Source: Excoecaria cochinchinensis (Eukaryota > Streptophyta > Magnoliopsida > Malpighiales > Euphorbiaceae). Taken from it: 64,000 nt of DNA. The stretch is taken from contig CANTUQ010000297.1 of NCBI GenBank assembly GCA_947683425.1, positions 434,001 through 498,000 on the forward strand, read 5' to 3'. The notes under the pieces are model-generated. The model did no database searches and was not told the DNA's origin. It worked only from the letters and a program-made list of their open reading frames with translations. This document shows positions 46,091 to 59,349 of the stretch, in pieces (the first letter of the stretch is position 1; each line of letters opens with the position of its first letter). Both the position numbers and the translations under genes were made by a program.

Positions 46091-48374
46091 AAATGAGTTT
46101 CACTATTTTTGTATTTCTAATTTTTCGTCATTATGCAACCACATTGAAGCAAAACGTTTTAAAAACTTAAATACGATGTCCAATAATAAGGTGAAGCAAA
46201 TTTAATATTAGCTGTAAGATTTTGAAATTAATTAACCACACTAGATTTTTTAGTTCTTTTTGTTCATAACTTATTATAATTCTGATCAATTAAAATAACA
46301 GCCAGATTTTTAACCGTTTAAACTGCATGTGATTTCCAATTTTTGAGTTCTTACCTGTAAGAATGTTGACATGCAACAATGTTCAATTGAAAAATAACTT
46401 TGCATAATTTAAGATTATCTGTCTAATAAATTAATTATTTTCATCCCAAGCCATATAAGTTTGGATATTTTTTTTTTTTGATGAATTAATTTAAAAAATG
46501 GTCATCTTATATTTGTAATGAATTCAAATATCTAGTCTTTTGGCCCCAGCATTTTAAAAAATTAAACAAGAAGAGTGGACCACAGAGAGTTATATGAAAT
46601 GGCAACATCAGATTCAGCAAACACATGGAAAAATCTGGAACATTGGGCCCGCTATTGTCCCATGCCTCAAAGCTCCAAAGAGAGATGGGGATAGTGAAGC
46701 TTACCATTGCATGTGCCTCTCTTTATCATTAATCAGAGTTTATCTACTCACTCTACAAATTTCCTCTTTTCCCAATTTCTATATGATACTCTAGACTTTA
46801 TAGCCGTCAGATCACACTTAAAAAAAGATAGTAGTCGAACTCATCAACGGAACTTTTTTCTATCTAACACACGGATGAACATGCATATATAAGAGATAGA
46901 GATGATAAACTCGAATTCATGATTTTGAAGAAAATTGGAATATTTATTTGCGAGCATAATACTATAATTCGAAGAGATAAAGATTGGTAGAAGCCGTGAT
47001 GTCTTTAAATTATTAGAATAAATAGCTGACATGCACTATGCAAATAGAATGTTTATCAACTGTAGAAAGCAATAAAAAAGATGGAAATTTAATTGATGAT
47101 GCAAATAGCATAGGTGATCCCACACAAAATGTTTATTATAAAGTTTGTCTACTACCAATAACAACCTCAAAATGTTAATTCAATACCTTAAATTAAGGCT
47201 GAATATCTGCCTCAAATTGGCTATAAACAATTCTAATTGACTTAACAAGTCAACATTACTTTTATAATAGAGAATAAAATAATAATAATCACCACTTTAG
47301 AATAAGACACGACAGATGCATCCACCACGTAATCTTTTTTTAATACGTAGTAGCTCTTGGTCACCATCTCCAAATGAAGAATAAGCAACAAGGATTTTGC
47401 AGCTGGCAAGCATATTATGACCACTCCAAATCTTACACGTGGCATTAGGTAATTTCTTAACAGAGAAAACGACATTGTTCTATCACACATTCGGGGGAGC
47501 AAGTAGCAAAGGGGGTGAGCTGTCCATACCATCTCAGTGTAGTTACATCATAAAACAATGTGATTCATATCAGATGTCATGCCCATGTATGAGTTGAGAA
47601 CCAATCAATGATTGTGTATGGCTTGCTCAATCCACATATAGAGTGGGACCCTTTCTTTTATCTTCTAAGGATCACGTATTGATGACGCCTAGAACTGATA
47701 CATGAAAAGAAATTACAGACTAATCTGATTAAAAATAGCTATGTATGCAAAATAATCATTTTGAAAATATAACAAATTGTAATATAACTAGTCCAGTCCA
47801 CAAGAGTTCTAGACAAGAAAAATCCCTACAGCTAATAATGCAAATAATATCATATGACTTCACATGCATAGCCTAAAAGGAACTGCACTTTCATCATTAG
47901 CAATTTGGATAGAAGTGGAAATAGGCAAATTTCATAGATTCAAATCACATGCAATATCTCGTTGACAATGCACAAAATCTGAAACATAATTGAAGTTAAA
48001 GAAAGCACTTCACTGCTCACTCAATAGATGGGGTTGTTTGGCATCTGCTTCATGAAATAGAATCATATTCAACCATTGGCTCCAACAAATGCTTTTTGCT
48101 GCGAATCTTATACAACAAAAAAGGAAGCTGAATCGAATGCAAATCAGATTCCAACAAGACATGAAAGATATGAAAAGATGACAAATAAAGATAATTTCAT
48201 TCTCTGACTATCTACCTATTTGCAAGTTCTAGCCTCTTAAAAACACCAGAATTATGTCAATCTTTTCGGCCTACATAGGAAAAGGCAAACCTTAAGAGAG
48301 CACGCAACAGCAGAAAGAATTAACATAACAGATCCATCAGATGCATCATTATCATCACTTTCCCAAGTTTTCAT
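46091..48374. other. Intergenic, 3' flank of the TMK gene
   Basis: No gene supported. A 96-codon minus frame at 47242-47532 shows no known motif. The DNA just below 48374 should hold the TMK 3' UTR. Confidence 0.45.
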
Positions 48375-51300
48375 TTATCGCCCATCTGATGATGTAAATG
48401 AATCAGCAAAGCCAGATGGCCTGGTAGGTATACTGGTCTGGGTATTATCCCCGCTAGTAGTAAATGATGAAGACGATCCATCTATATTGCTTCCCTCAAA
48501 CGCTTGCCACTTTTTCAGTGCCTGAGGCAAGGTCATTTCGAGGTCAATTCCATATATATCGTCAGAATCTGGTTCTGCTGGTCTCCAAAGCTCAACAAGG
48601 GATGAAACAACATTGACCACATGGCCCATATCCGGCCTCTGCTGCGGTTCCCTTGCTGTACAGTGCCCAGCTAGCTCAGCTACTGTGCTAATGCTGGCAA
48701 GAGTTTCCTCATTGAGCTCAATAGTTGGATCAATACTCTTGCGAAATGTGTCCTTGTTAACATACATCCTACGAAACCATGTAACTAGGTGCAAGCTGTC
48801 CTCGGGCTGGCTATCATCAAGAGCTTTTCTTCCTGTGATCAACTCCATTAGTATAACACCAAAACTAAACACATCGATCTTGGTAGTCACTCGTCCAGTC
48901 ACTGCAAAGTAATTAGAAATATTCCAATCAACTGTGGTAATCCCATCTTTAAGTAGAATAACAAGAAAAAAAATTTCATGGCAAAACCCATGTTAAACAC
49001 TTAAAATTTAAAAGTAATGCCGAATGAGAATAGATGGACTGTGCTTATCCTCAAATTGTTATGCAGGATATATTATCATTCCCTGACTCTGAATTTATTT
49101 TCAGACATTGAATTGTCCTAAGCAAGAGCAACTTGTTTGTCCACATGTAAATACTTTCTTGAAGAACTTGTTTGTCCATATTGGAAGAGAATCAGATATG
49201 CCAATAAAAATCATTCATGAAAAGAGTTTAAGCATATTAAAGTAAAAGAAAGAGAATTGTGAAGGTTGATAAGTGGCTCCATCCTTCCACATGATATATA
49301 GGTACCTTTTACTTTTCTCTGCTAATCCTTCTCAAAAAATGATGCTTGTCTAATTGCTTACAGCATAAAATCTTTACTCATTCCCTCTCCACTTTGGGGT
49401 CACAAAAAGTGACATGAACAAAATACTACTCTAGTCTAATATATAAATAAATTAATTATAAAATTTTAACAATAAGTTACCTGCATATTCTGGTGCAAGA
49501 TACCCAAAAGTTCCAGCTAGTCTTGTTTCGATTGAGGCTTTCCCTTCTGGAGCAAGACGGACAAGCCCAAAATCTGCAACTTTTGCTCGCATATCATCTC
49601 CAAGAAGAATGTTAGAAGGCTTCAGATCCCTATGAATAAAGCTTTGATGAGCTAGTCCATGTAGATATTCAACACCTCTGGCAACATCCAAGGCAATGGC
49701 CAATCTTCTAGTCCATTCAAGAGGTTTCAAACTCTCTTCCTTCCAATTGAAGAGAAATCTACTAAGAGTTCCTTGAGGCATAAATTCATACACAAGAAGT
49801 CTTTCATTTCCATCCAAGCAATATCCAAGAAGTGCAACCAAGTGGCGATGCCGGACCTTATTGAGCACTGCAATCTCAGACTTGAATTCTGTCAGACCCT
49901 TTTCACTCATCACTCCTGATTCCATTCTCTTCACAGCAATCTTTGTCCCGTCATGCAGTTCTCCCTTGTAAACTGTCCCAAAACCACCACTTCCCAACAC
50001 ATTCTCCTCACTGAAATTATTAGTCACATTTCTCAAAACTTGAATTGAGATAACCATATTTCCAGCCTCAACCACATGAAGGTCACTAGGTGCGCTACTT
50101 TCAGTGAAGCTCACAGCACTACCATTGGCACTTGATTCAGCAACAGTAATTTTCACTGCATCCTGATCCCCAGAATGGCGAGGATGAATGACCATCATAT
50201 TAGGACTCTGTACCTTACTATACCGTTTCTGTTTCTTACTATAATAAAATACACCCAATCCAACCAAACATAATCCACAAACAGCCCCAATTACAGAACC
50301 CACAATTTTCACTGTATTAGAATTCTTACTACCACTTCCATCCGAACCCGTACCACTGGGTGTACTTGGCGAGTCCCCAGGAGTTGTACCAGGAGGAGAG
50401 AGGCTACTCTTATCCTTTCCAATATCAGGGTTTCCATCAGTGACCAATTGCACGTTTTTGAAACTAGGTACCTTACCATATAGCCTATTATTTGCAACAT
50501 TCAACAAAGAGAGACTAGGCAGAGTTGCAAGTTCATTTGGTATGGTACCAGTAATCATATTATTTGACAAGATTAACTTTTGCAATTTAGGCAACAAGGA
50601 AAAATTGGAAGAAATTGTACCATTGAGCCCCATATTCTGGAAATTGATAACAGAAATGTTTCCATCAGGTAAACAAGAAATCCCTTTCCACCCTGCACAG
50701 GGGTCATTTCCTTCCCAACTGTCAGCTAAACTAGCAGGGTATCCAAATTCTTTCACCGTTGATAACAAAACATCAACACGAGGATCACAGTCACCACCAG
50801 GAACACTGGTGCAAAATCTATTAGAACCAGAGCTCATATCAACACTAACAGAACGAGGAAACTTTGGTGTTGGTCCCTGAAGCCGATTATTAGTCAAATT
50901 GACAGCAGCAAGAGAGGGAAGGTTAACAAGTGAAGCTGGGACAATACCAGTGAAGTGATTATCCCTAAAACTCGCTTTCACCAGCCCTTTGAGATCTGTA
51001 AACTCAGGCAATGGACCAGTGAACTGATTCCCATGTAACCAAATCTCTGTCAAACCAATCATATGTTGTAACACAGCAATAGAACCATTTAACCCGGAAC
51101 TACTTTTTTGGCCATTAAGCCATAGTGAAGTAATCGACGAAGACCTTGAAAAGTTCCCCGGCAATTCACCCTCCAAAGAATTCATCGCCAAATGCAGACT
51201 TTGCAATCCAGGAAACACATCATTGTTAAGAAATTCAGGAATTTTCCCAATTAAATTAGCCCCATTAGCAGAGAAATCACTCAAAGTGGACGCCTTTTGA

Positions 51301-51773
51301 AGACTAGACGGTATTTCCCACGGCTGAAACGGGTTATAATCAAGACTCAACTTCGACAACGAGTTCAATCCGTCGAAAAAATCCGACGGAAACGAAGAGA
51401 AGCCGTTATCATGTAAAAGCACCTCATCTAACGAGCTTAACCCAGAAAGACTGGGTACTGAACCCGTTAAATTGTTATACATTACCTCGAATTTTTTTAA
51501 CTGCGTCAGATTTTTGAGGTCCGGTGGAAGAGTACCCACTAGATTTTGACGGCCGATTTGGATGGCCGTGACCTGGGTTTTGCTTGAATCGCATGAAACA
51601 TGGCTCCACAGACATGGGTCAGAACCAGACCACCCTAAATTTGACGGGTTGCCGAGATTTTCACGGAGTTTAAGCATCACGGCTGCGTCGCCGTTTTGCT
51701 GGCACTTTGCTAGAGAGAGAAAGTAAAGCAATATTAGAGGAAAAATTTGAGGTCCCGGGCGCCAATTCTTCAT
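48375..51773 (-). CDS. TMK-like: LRR receptor-like kinase, TMK1/TMK3 family (two exons)
   Basis: Exon 1 is 51773-49481 and exon 2 is 48901-48375. The 579-bp intron has GT (49480-49479) and TTTGCAG borders and joins EYA to VTGRVTTK in frame. The product is 939 residues, close to the roughly 940 of Arabidopsis TMK1. I start at 51773 because MKNWRPGPQIF precedes a hydrophobic signal peptide ending near AKCQ; an in-frame ATG 30 codons upstream would bury it. Two leucine-rich-repeat blocks are separated by a linker (WEGNDPCAGWKGISC), as is typical of TMKs. The transmembrane helix is about 490-511. The kinase has GSGGFGTVYKG (about 594-604), lysine in IAVKRM (615), HRDLKPSN (714-721) and DFG (734-736), all intact. 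TMKs act at the plasma membrane in auxin-linked signalling and growth; that role is carried over from the family. Confidence 0.95.
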
Positions 51774-53855
51774 GTTCTGGAAGGAATTGAGGGAAAATTT
51801 TGAAAATTTTCTGGGAGAAGTGTACTGTAGAGAGAAAGTGATGGAAAATGGAGGAAAATTCAAAAGTGGGCTTTGTAGGGTTTATGCGGCATGAAGAAAG
51901 TATTTGTATTACTGAGAGAAACAAAAATCGGCGCTTATTTTCAACGGAGGGAAGGGGAAAAATCGGTGATTGGCGGATGAGGCGGCGGAGAAAGAGGGAC
52001 TAAGCAATGTCGAAATAAAAAAAAAAAAATTAAACCCTGGATACAGACACTTGATTCTAGAGAGAGGAAAGAGAATGGTATTTTGGTGTTTTATTTTCCG
52101 TTTTAGGATTTTGTTTATTATTTTATTACAAGGAAGGAAGAGGGTAACAGTTGGCAGTGCGTGTGGGTCCCACTTAAGAATAATTATTAAAAGTATTATT
52201 ATTAATTAATAGTTTAATACAGAAATATGGTCTAGAACTATAGATGCTATGTTTACATGTACGCACGTAATGAATGGGTGGGTTTGTTTGGCTTGTGAGT
52301 AGGGTTAGGTTTTGTTACCGAATACGCTTGTTTTTATTTTCTGAAAATATTAATGAATCTGATATTATCATATTATAAACCCTAACAGCTGGATTACCAC
52401 TTACATGGGAAAGAAATTAGTCGCTTGTGGAAATTGAAAAATATAAGTTTTTCCCCAATTTGAATGTTATTTAATTCCGTAATGTGATATCTTGCCAAAT
52501 GGAGTATTGAGATCCAAATATTAATGTCAAATCCAACCAAATTAGGTGACAAATATTGGTGTCATCTGAAAAGATTTCGCTATGTGATAATAATACTGAT
52601 ATTATATGATTGGTTTAGACAATAATATGTTTTTTTTAATTTTAATGGAAAAAATATTTCAAAAATTCAATGGTATTCCTAATCAATTTGAAAAATTCAT
52701 TTTAACCCAACTCAAAATTATGTTTTAAATACAATATAAAATTATTTTCTTTTGCAAATCAAATAATAGTAACTTATAATAAACATTTAACAGACATAAA
52801 CGGATGGATTCAAGAAATGAAGTTGTTATAATTAATGTACTTGAGAAGGAAAGAGAGAAATTTCGTTGTGGCCACGTTTTTTTGGAACATTATTGTTGGA
52901 TATATTAAGCTGGTTAAATTAGGCATTGGTCCATTTTCACTTGGCCTATAATGTTTTGATGAAAAAAAAGATATCACAGGTAGCTAGATTAGCTGGCTCC
53001 TATCATAATCCAAATTCAAGATTTTCCTAATCTTTATACAAATCAGCTAATTGCTCATTAGAATTAAACATATATGCAAATTTAAATATTGAGTAAAAGT
53101 TTGGTTCATAAAGCTACCTAATTATAATAAAATTAAAGGAAGATAATATTTCCGTTCGTTTGTTTTAAGAAAAAAAAATTATTTCGTCCTTATCCAAACG
53201 AATAAAGTAATTAAACAATAAAGTAGTATCAATTATATGAGATATTAGCTTTATAAGGGATATAAATTCATTTTCTTTACCCAAAAAAACCAATATGCAT
53301 ACTTCAATTGCATATGCAAGTATATATATATACCTTATGATCAATTGATGAAGCATTGTAAAGTGTTTTTATTAATCTTTTTTTTATAATCTTTATTCAC
53401 GAAGATAAGTTTACTGTTTCTAAATTCTGTTCTACGGTAACTATAAATATTTAATATTTTATTTAATAATTTCCTGTGAATTTTCTATAACATTCTTCTC
53501 ATATATATGTAACTAGTTTTGGTCCATTGTCACCTGTTTTCATTCACTATTTTTTTTATAGCTGTAGTTAAAATTAATTGCATAAGGATTGTTATTTTTC
53601 TAAAAACATTATTTCACGTAGGATCTTCTTTCCAACATTTGTTATTATTGAAATTTAAAGGGTAATTCATAATTACATGCACATGCACCGGCCAACTTCC
53701 CATTGCAAATCATTAGGTTTAAGAGTGGAAAGTTTTTAAAAAAATAAAACAAAAAGAAAAAAAAAGAAGCATCCAACATTATGCACAGCAGAACAATGAT
53801 AACATAAATAGCATTAATATTCAACACACATACTTATAAATGTGCGTGAAATAAT
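51774..53855. other. TMK 5' flank and intergenic DNA
   Basis: 51774-52000 should contain the TMK leader and core promoter; I see no clear TATA box. The rest is AT-rich without genes. Confidence 0.45.
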
Positions 53856-54146
53856 ATTATTGATGACAATTTAAATTTTCAAGTTGTCAATTGGAGCAAA
53901 TCACTTGAAAAATACAAAATTCGTTGGATTTCCGACGAGAGATTTCGATTGTCAAGTTAGAAAATTGATAAGAATGGAATAAAATATTGTGATATTGAAA
54001 AAAATTCCATAGAGATTCAATATACTTTGATTCATCCTTTTATAGAGTTTACCATCCATATTGAAATAGGAAACAAATTCTAAATATGAGAAAACTCTTC
54101 TGAATTCCTGATTTGTGCTTAATTCTTTATTTACAGGGATCTGATT

Positions 54147-56380
54147 TGTAACATCCCAAAAAAGAGTCTAGCAGGAATTGCATGGTTAATCGGGTAATTA
54201 AGGATATAATTGTAATTGGACAAGCATGGATTAAATTGATTAAGAACTTAATTGAAGAGAAAGATAAAGTGTTTGACTGAAGAATTTATTTTAGTGATTA
54301 ATTGGATATTTACCAAGGACTAAAGGGAATAAAGCCAAGGATTTGTTAAAGTGGACCAATGAAGTGTTGACACCTAGACAAGGTGGTTGAGAGCATTAAT
54401 TGGAGAAAAGAAAGAAAGGAAGAGAGAGGGAAGGCAAAAATCAGATTTTTGCTTGTTGGTTCCTGCGTTGCTCCTCTTCCCTGCGTGACTCTCTCTTCTC
54501 CTTCTTTCTTCTTCAATTTCTGCTCTCGCTTCTTCTTCGTTGGTGCTTCTTCAAGAGCTTTGGTTTGGTTTTGAAGGGGTAAGTGGTTGGTTTCGGGTTT
54601 TGAGTTTCTTCTTCTTCTTGTTTTCTGTTTTGAGCTAGTAATTGTGTTATTGGATTAAGAGATTTGCTGGGATTGAATGTTCTTGCAAGAAGTTGCTGAC
54701 AAGAGAAAAGAAAAAGGAAAGAGAAGGTTTGAGCTTGAAGAAGAGAGTGGATTTTGAAGCTACTTAAGATTTGAGAGTTTTTCCCTATAATTGTGTATTG
54801 GTTTTGAGTGTTAAATTCTGAAAATTTGATTTGTAAAGCATGTTTATGTGTGTATTGAAGGTAGTGATAATGGTGCTTTGCATGTGAGTTTAGTTCTATG
54901 TGTTTAAAGTTAATTTGAGTGTGTTGTAAGTTAGTTGATCATATTGTTCAATTGTTATATATGGCATGTTGTGATTGTATAATGTTATTGGCACGAGTAC
55001 TAGCTTGTTTTGAATGCAATTATGAATTGGATTGAGGTTGTATGCTTGATTGTGTGGTTTGGTGTAGCTGGTTGTGAGAGGGGCTGGTAAGTTCAGAGCA
55101 AAGGTAGAGAATCACGACTCTGTCGCGAGCGCGACAGAGTGCGTGATTATCGATCTTCTCTTGAGGCGCTCTCTTTCGCGAGCGCGATCTAGGTCGCGAG
55201 CCCGAAGAGAGCTCGATTGGTGAGCATTAGCCGGGCTATTCTCCGTAGCGGGCACGCCTGCGCGCTCGTACGCAATGAGGACCTGTCTGTCTTCTGTTGC
55301 AAGCGGGACAGAGGGCTACCAGCTCCCTCTCGCGAGTGTAGGACTTGTCGCGAGCGCGACTTTAGAAGGAATTCGCCTTTGTCACAGGCGCGACGGGTTA
55401 TCGCGAGCGCGACCCTCCCTTGTGTTTCAAAAATGTTTTATTTATTGTACTTTGCATGGTTTCTCACTCTTGTTTGGGTTATGATTTTAATGCTTTGTGC
55501 TTAATATGCTTATCTTAATATGTATTATGTTAAGGATTGTGATTATTCGGTTAATGTAAAGTTGAGTGTCATGAATAGTGAGTACGTTTGAGCCTGAATG
55601 GTCATAGTAGTGGATAGATAAGCATATTTATAAAAAGCTAGTGATTGCAGCTGCTAGTATTTGACCCTGTTTGGATCTAGTGTTTGATACCTCCAAGTAT
55701 CCAAAGTTTTTATCAAAATATTTTGAGATTTCGGTTTCTAGTGTTTGATACTGTTCGCAGTATCTAGTGTACTCGTATCCACTACCCATATAAATTCAAG
55801 CTAGTGTAGAGAGATTGTTACTGGGTTATATAGTTAGTGATGTGTATTTGTAATTGAATAATTATTGTAAGTAGTGTTTTACTTTTATTCCTTTCTCTGA
55901 TAGTCGTGGATTAGTGAGTATGTTATGTCGTTATTTGATTATTATTGGAATGGTTTTGTATATTGACACATTTGATCTTTGCATGTTCCTATATGCTTTT
56001 GTGAGCTTATATTATTATATGTATATGTTTCTATTCCTCCCCATTAAGTGTTATCGCTTAGCACGGGTGTTTTTTCGTGTAGGTGGCAGGTTCGTTCTTA
56101 GTGTTGGACATCTGCAGGTCGGCCACTAGGAGTTAGAGTGATTTTTTTTATTTTTGATCCAGTATTTTGTACAGTTTAGTATATGTTTTGTACATAATTT
56201 TTGTATAAGTTAATCGTATATTGTATGAGGATATTTTTGTAAAATGTGAATTTAATTATTATATGATATTATTATTTTATCATATTGATTTATTGCTTCC
56301 GCTTCTGTTATTTATTGTACGTTTGTGTGTTTTTGTGTGTAGCGCTCCGATATCCTCCCAAGGGGTATCGGGGTGTTACA
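54147..56380 (-). mobile_element. Solo LTR (TGTAAC family), TSD TGATT
   Basis: A 2234-bp unit in reverse orientation to the one at 1771. On the minus strand it begins TGTAACACCCCGATACCCC and ends GGGATGTTACA. Perfect TGATT duplications flank it (54142-54146, 56381-56385). A CpG-rich zone at 55110-55430 repeats TCGCGAGCGCGAC-like words. Frames in it are not genes. Confidence 0.9.
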
Positions 56381-56788
56381 TGATTAATGAGATTAGAATT
56401 TTCTGAAAATCTCCGCAAATAATGATAACTTTTCAAATATCATGCTCATTCCGGACTGTTAAGATAAACCGGGCGGTTGATGTGGAGAATATTCAGATGA
56501 GCTTGGTTACTGAACTCAGGGATAGAGTGTCTGGTATGTGACATTTATGCCAGATATTTGGGAGGCAATTCAAATTTAAAGAAGTAACTGCCAGGCGCAT
56601 GGCTCATTAAAGAGGTCTTAATGGCAAGACAAGATGGCACCTTGTTTGATGCATTTTTTATGACTGGAGCAGTTATAAAAGGAGTATAACGCTTCGAACT
56701 CCATGCCAGGAGTTATGATGACTGATGCAACCACTCATTTACGGTCACGTGTTCATTTTCTAGTCGTTCATATTTCTTATATGTATCC

Positions 56789-56880
56789 TGTAACACCACA
56801 ATACCCCTTGGGAGGATATCGGGTCACTACGCACTCACATATGCATACATGTACATACTTTGATATTATAAGGTGTTACG
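56789..56880 (+). repeat. 5' fragment of the TGTAAC-family LTR
   Basis: TGTAACACCACAATACCCC and the following TTGGGAGGATATCGG match the first bases of the solo LTRs at 1771 and 54147. The similarity stops within about 60-90 bp. It lies inside the short LTR element. Confidence 0.6.
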
Positions 56881-57395
56881 GTTCTGATATTTTTATATCC
56901 GCTCTTTAAAAAGCCTCTCAAACTTCTCAGTTGTCATAGTTGTTCCGGGGGCCAGTGTATTTGGCAAGGCTCGTGGTGCTTGTGCAGGGGTGGTGCTTGT
57001 GCAGGGATTTGAGCAGTGGCAGGTGTTTGGATTACGGGGGTGCTAGAGGAATGGGTGTAGGGGCTGCACTTGGTGCCTGAGCGGCCATAACTGATAGGGT
57101 TGTCAGGAGAGTCTGGGTTGTTTGAGGAGATAGATCGGAGATCGCTGGGATAGTAATAGTTTGGGGTGTTACTGGTGTATTAGTTTTTGTTTGCAGGAAA
57201 AGCTGTTGTACTAGTAGTGGTGAGATTCATTCTGGTTGAGTTGGCGCTGGGTGATGGAATGTCTGGCCAAAAAGACGAATTAGGAGTTGGGGGACAGGTT
57301 CAGGTTGATTCGCTGGTCGGACAACCAAAATAGGTAAGTCGGAAAAGAGATCCATAGTCGCTAGAAAATCTCAGGTTCCAAGCTACTGCACCAAA

Positions 57396-57869
57396 TGATG
57401 ATAGTCTAAATTTTCGAGTTGTCAACCGAAGCAAGTCACCTGAAAAACATAAATCCGGCGGGTTTCTGATAAGGAAGACTCTGACGGTCAAGTCAGAAAA
57501 TTGACAAGAATGGAATAAATATTGTGATACTGAGAAAAATTCCAAAGAGATAACATACCTTGATTTCTCCTTTTATAGTATTTACCATCCATATTGGAAT
57601 AGGAAATAAATTCTAAATAGGAGAGAACTCTTATGAAATTCTAATTTGTGCTTAATTCCTAATTTACAGGAATTTGATTAAGTAGCTCCAGATAACTTCC
57701 GTTATAATGAGATTAAAATATTCTGAATATTCTGAAAATCTCTGCAAATAATGATAACTTTCCAAATATCATGCTGATTTCGGGCTGTTGATATAAACCG
57801 AGCGGTTAATGTGGAGAATATTCAGATGAGCTCAATTACCGGACTCAGGGATAGAGTGTCCGGTTATCA
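57396..57869 (-). repeat. Right LTR of the short non-autonomous element
   Basis: It aligns throughout with the two halves of the left LTR, for example TGTGGAGAATATTCAGATGA and CCGGACTCAGGGATAGAGTG-like ends. It has diverged noticeably from the left copy, more than the Athila pair. Confidence 0.85.
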
Positions 57870-58093
57870 ATTATTGATTGTTATATGATCTATTATATTA
57901 TATTGTTTCTTTATTATTATTATTATTATTGTTATTAAATCAAAATTATTTAAGTTTTTCGTCTTGGCTTGATTAAATTTTATCTATGTAAATAACTTAA
58001 ATCATTATTTTACTCAATAAACTAAATAACTTATAACACCACACATATAAGCTCATGCTTTAAGTCTATAGAACAAGGTCCAGGATGCTTAGT

Positions 58094-58562
58094 GTAACAC
58101 CTTATACCTGTATTCTGATACAAGTATAAAGCGTCACATGGCAGTTTAACTCTGATTCTTATCTTATAGTTATCTAGATACTTATGTTAAAAGTTGTACG
58201 ATTATTTAGTGGGTAAAATTTTTTTCCAAAACACAACACAATATCCATATACATGTAACAATATTAATAATCCATACATACCTTTTCAAATTCTTAACTA
58301 TACATACGCACCTGTCTAGTCATATAACTATAATTTATTACATTCAACTCGGACATATACATGCCATGACTCTTAGGGTCAACGCTTAGGTCTACAAGTA
58401 AGGCTCATTATATATATCGACATGGTCGTCCTCTCTACTACTCATACTCATCATCTATCATTAAAATGGCTAATTGTTGTTTATTTTCTGATAAGCCTTA
58501 CTGCCACCACTCATTTATAGTGACTTTACCAATAGTCAAGTAAGTAAAGGCTTGTCCAAATT
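58094..58562 (+). other. Possible LTR start fragment
   Basis: TGTAACACC at 58094 resembles the start of the TGTAAC-family LTRs, but the following sequence does not match them. It could be a different Gypsy LTR cut off by the hAT-like element at 58563. Confidence 0.25.
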
Positions 58563-59349
58563 AAGGGTGTACATTGGGCGGGTTCAGGTTAAACTCAAAC
58601 CGACCTGAGCGCCGAAATATGCATAAAATTCTAATCCAAACAGACTCTAATTAATATTAGGGGCCCAATTCAATGAATCTCAATCCGAACGGACTCTAAA
58701 TAATATTAGGGGCCCGATTCAATAAATCAAAAATTTTTGGGGCTCGACTGGATAAACTCGAATAATTCGATAAACCTTCATCTGCAAAACCCTACTCCAC
58801 CCCAAATTGTGCTATTTACTCCATTAAGAGGCAAATAAATCATGAAAATCGAGAAAGAAAAGTTTCAAACTTCACATCCTTCCCTTTTACCAAAATAATA
58901 ACACTCCAACGGCATAAACCCATCATCAAAAAGCAAAATATCATAAACTAAAGCAAAAAATTTCAGATCTCAGGAAAAAAAAAGATCTTCCCCCTTATTG
59001 TTAGATCTAGATTTTTTTTTTTGTGTAGTCTTCCTTCTCTCCTTTGTCTGTCTCTCTGCTTCTCGCTAAGAGAAAGGCGGGACAGGCATGCGGCGAAGAT
59101 GGATGTCGAAGAGAGAGATATGGAAGCAAATCCAGATCTCTCTCAAGAAAGAGGGGGTAAAGATGGAAAAAGAAAAAAAAATCACATATAGTATTTCTAT
59201 TGAGCCGGGAAAGGTTTTAACTCGACTAGACCAGAAATACACCATTTTCGCCAACCCGACCCGATAAACGCCAACAACTCTACTCGAATGCAATTTTGGG
59301 ACTGGGTTATTCGGGTTCAACGAGTCAGATCGGGTTTTGCATACCCCTT
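58563..59349. mobile_element. hAT-like non-autonomous element
   Basis: The ends AAGGGTGTACATTGGGCGGG and, inverted, AAGGGGTATGCAAAACCCG are both followed by CGGGTT/AACCCG-rich subterminal DNA. No transposase is present. The 8-bp flanks are not clear (CCAAAT versus CCTAAAT). Confidence 0.6.

Larger units (their letters stand above)
53861..57869 (-). mobile_element. Short non-autonomous LTR retrotransposon, TSD ATTAT
   Basis: A left LTR (53861-54146 plus 56386-about 56543) and a right LTR (57396-57869, 474 bp) flank about 850 bp of internal DNA. The outer ends TGATGA and TTATCA are bounded by ATTAT on both sides (53856-53860, 57870-57874). In minus orientation the bases just inside the right LTR, TGGTGCAGTAGCTTGGAACC (57374-57393), resemble a degenerate tRNA-Asp primer site. 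There is no gag or pol, so it would depend on a helper. A solo LTR is inserted into its left LTR. Confidence 0.8.

Noticed and set aside
47242..47532. 96-codon minus-strand ORF
   Set aside because: No recognisable domain, biased composition at its end, and no start context or splice evidence.
50440..50880. 146-codon plus-strand ORF
   Set aside because: It is antisense to exon 1 of the TMK gene.
51774..51863. Upstream in-frame ATG for the TMK protein
   Set aside because: Starting there would place 30 polar and aromatic residues ahead of the signal peptide. Family members start next to the hydrophobic stretch.
56789..56880. A complete 92-bp mini-element bounded by TGTAACACC and GGTGTTAC
   Set aside because: The flanks do not match as a 5-bp duplication, so a truncated LTR end is the simpler reading.
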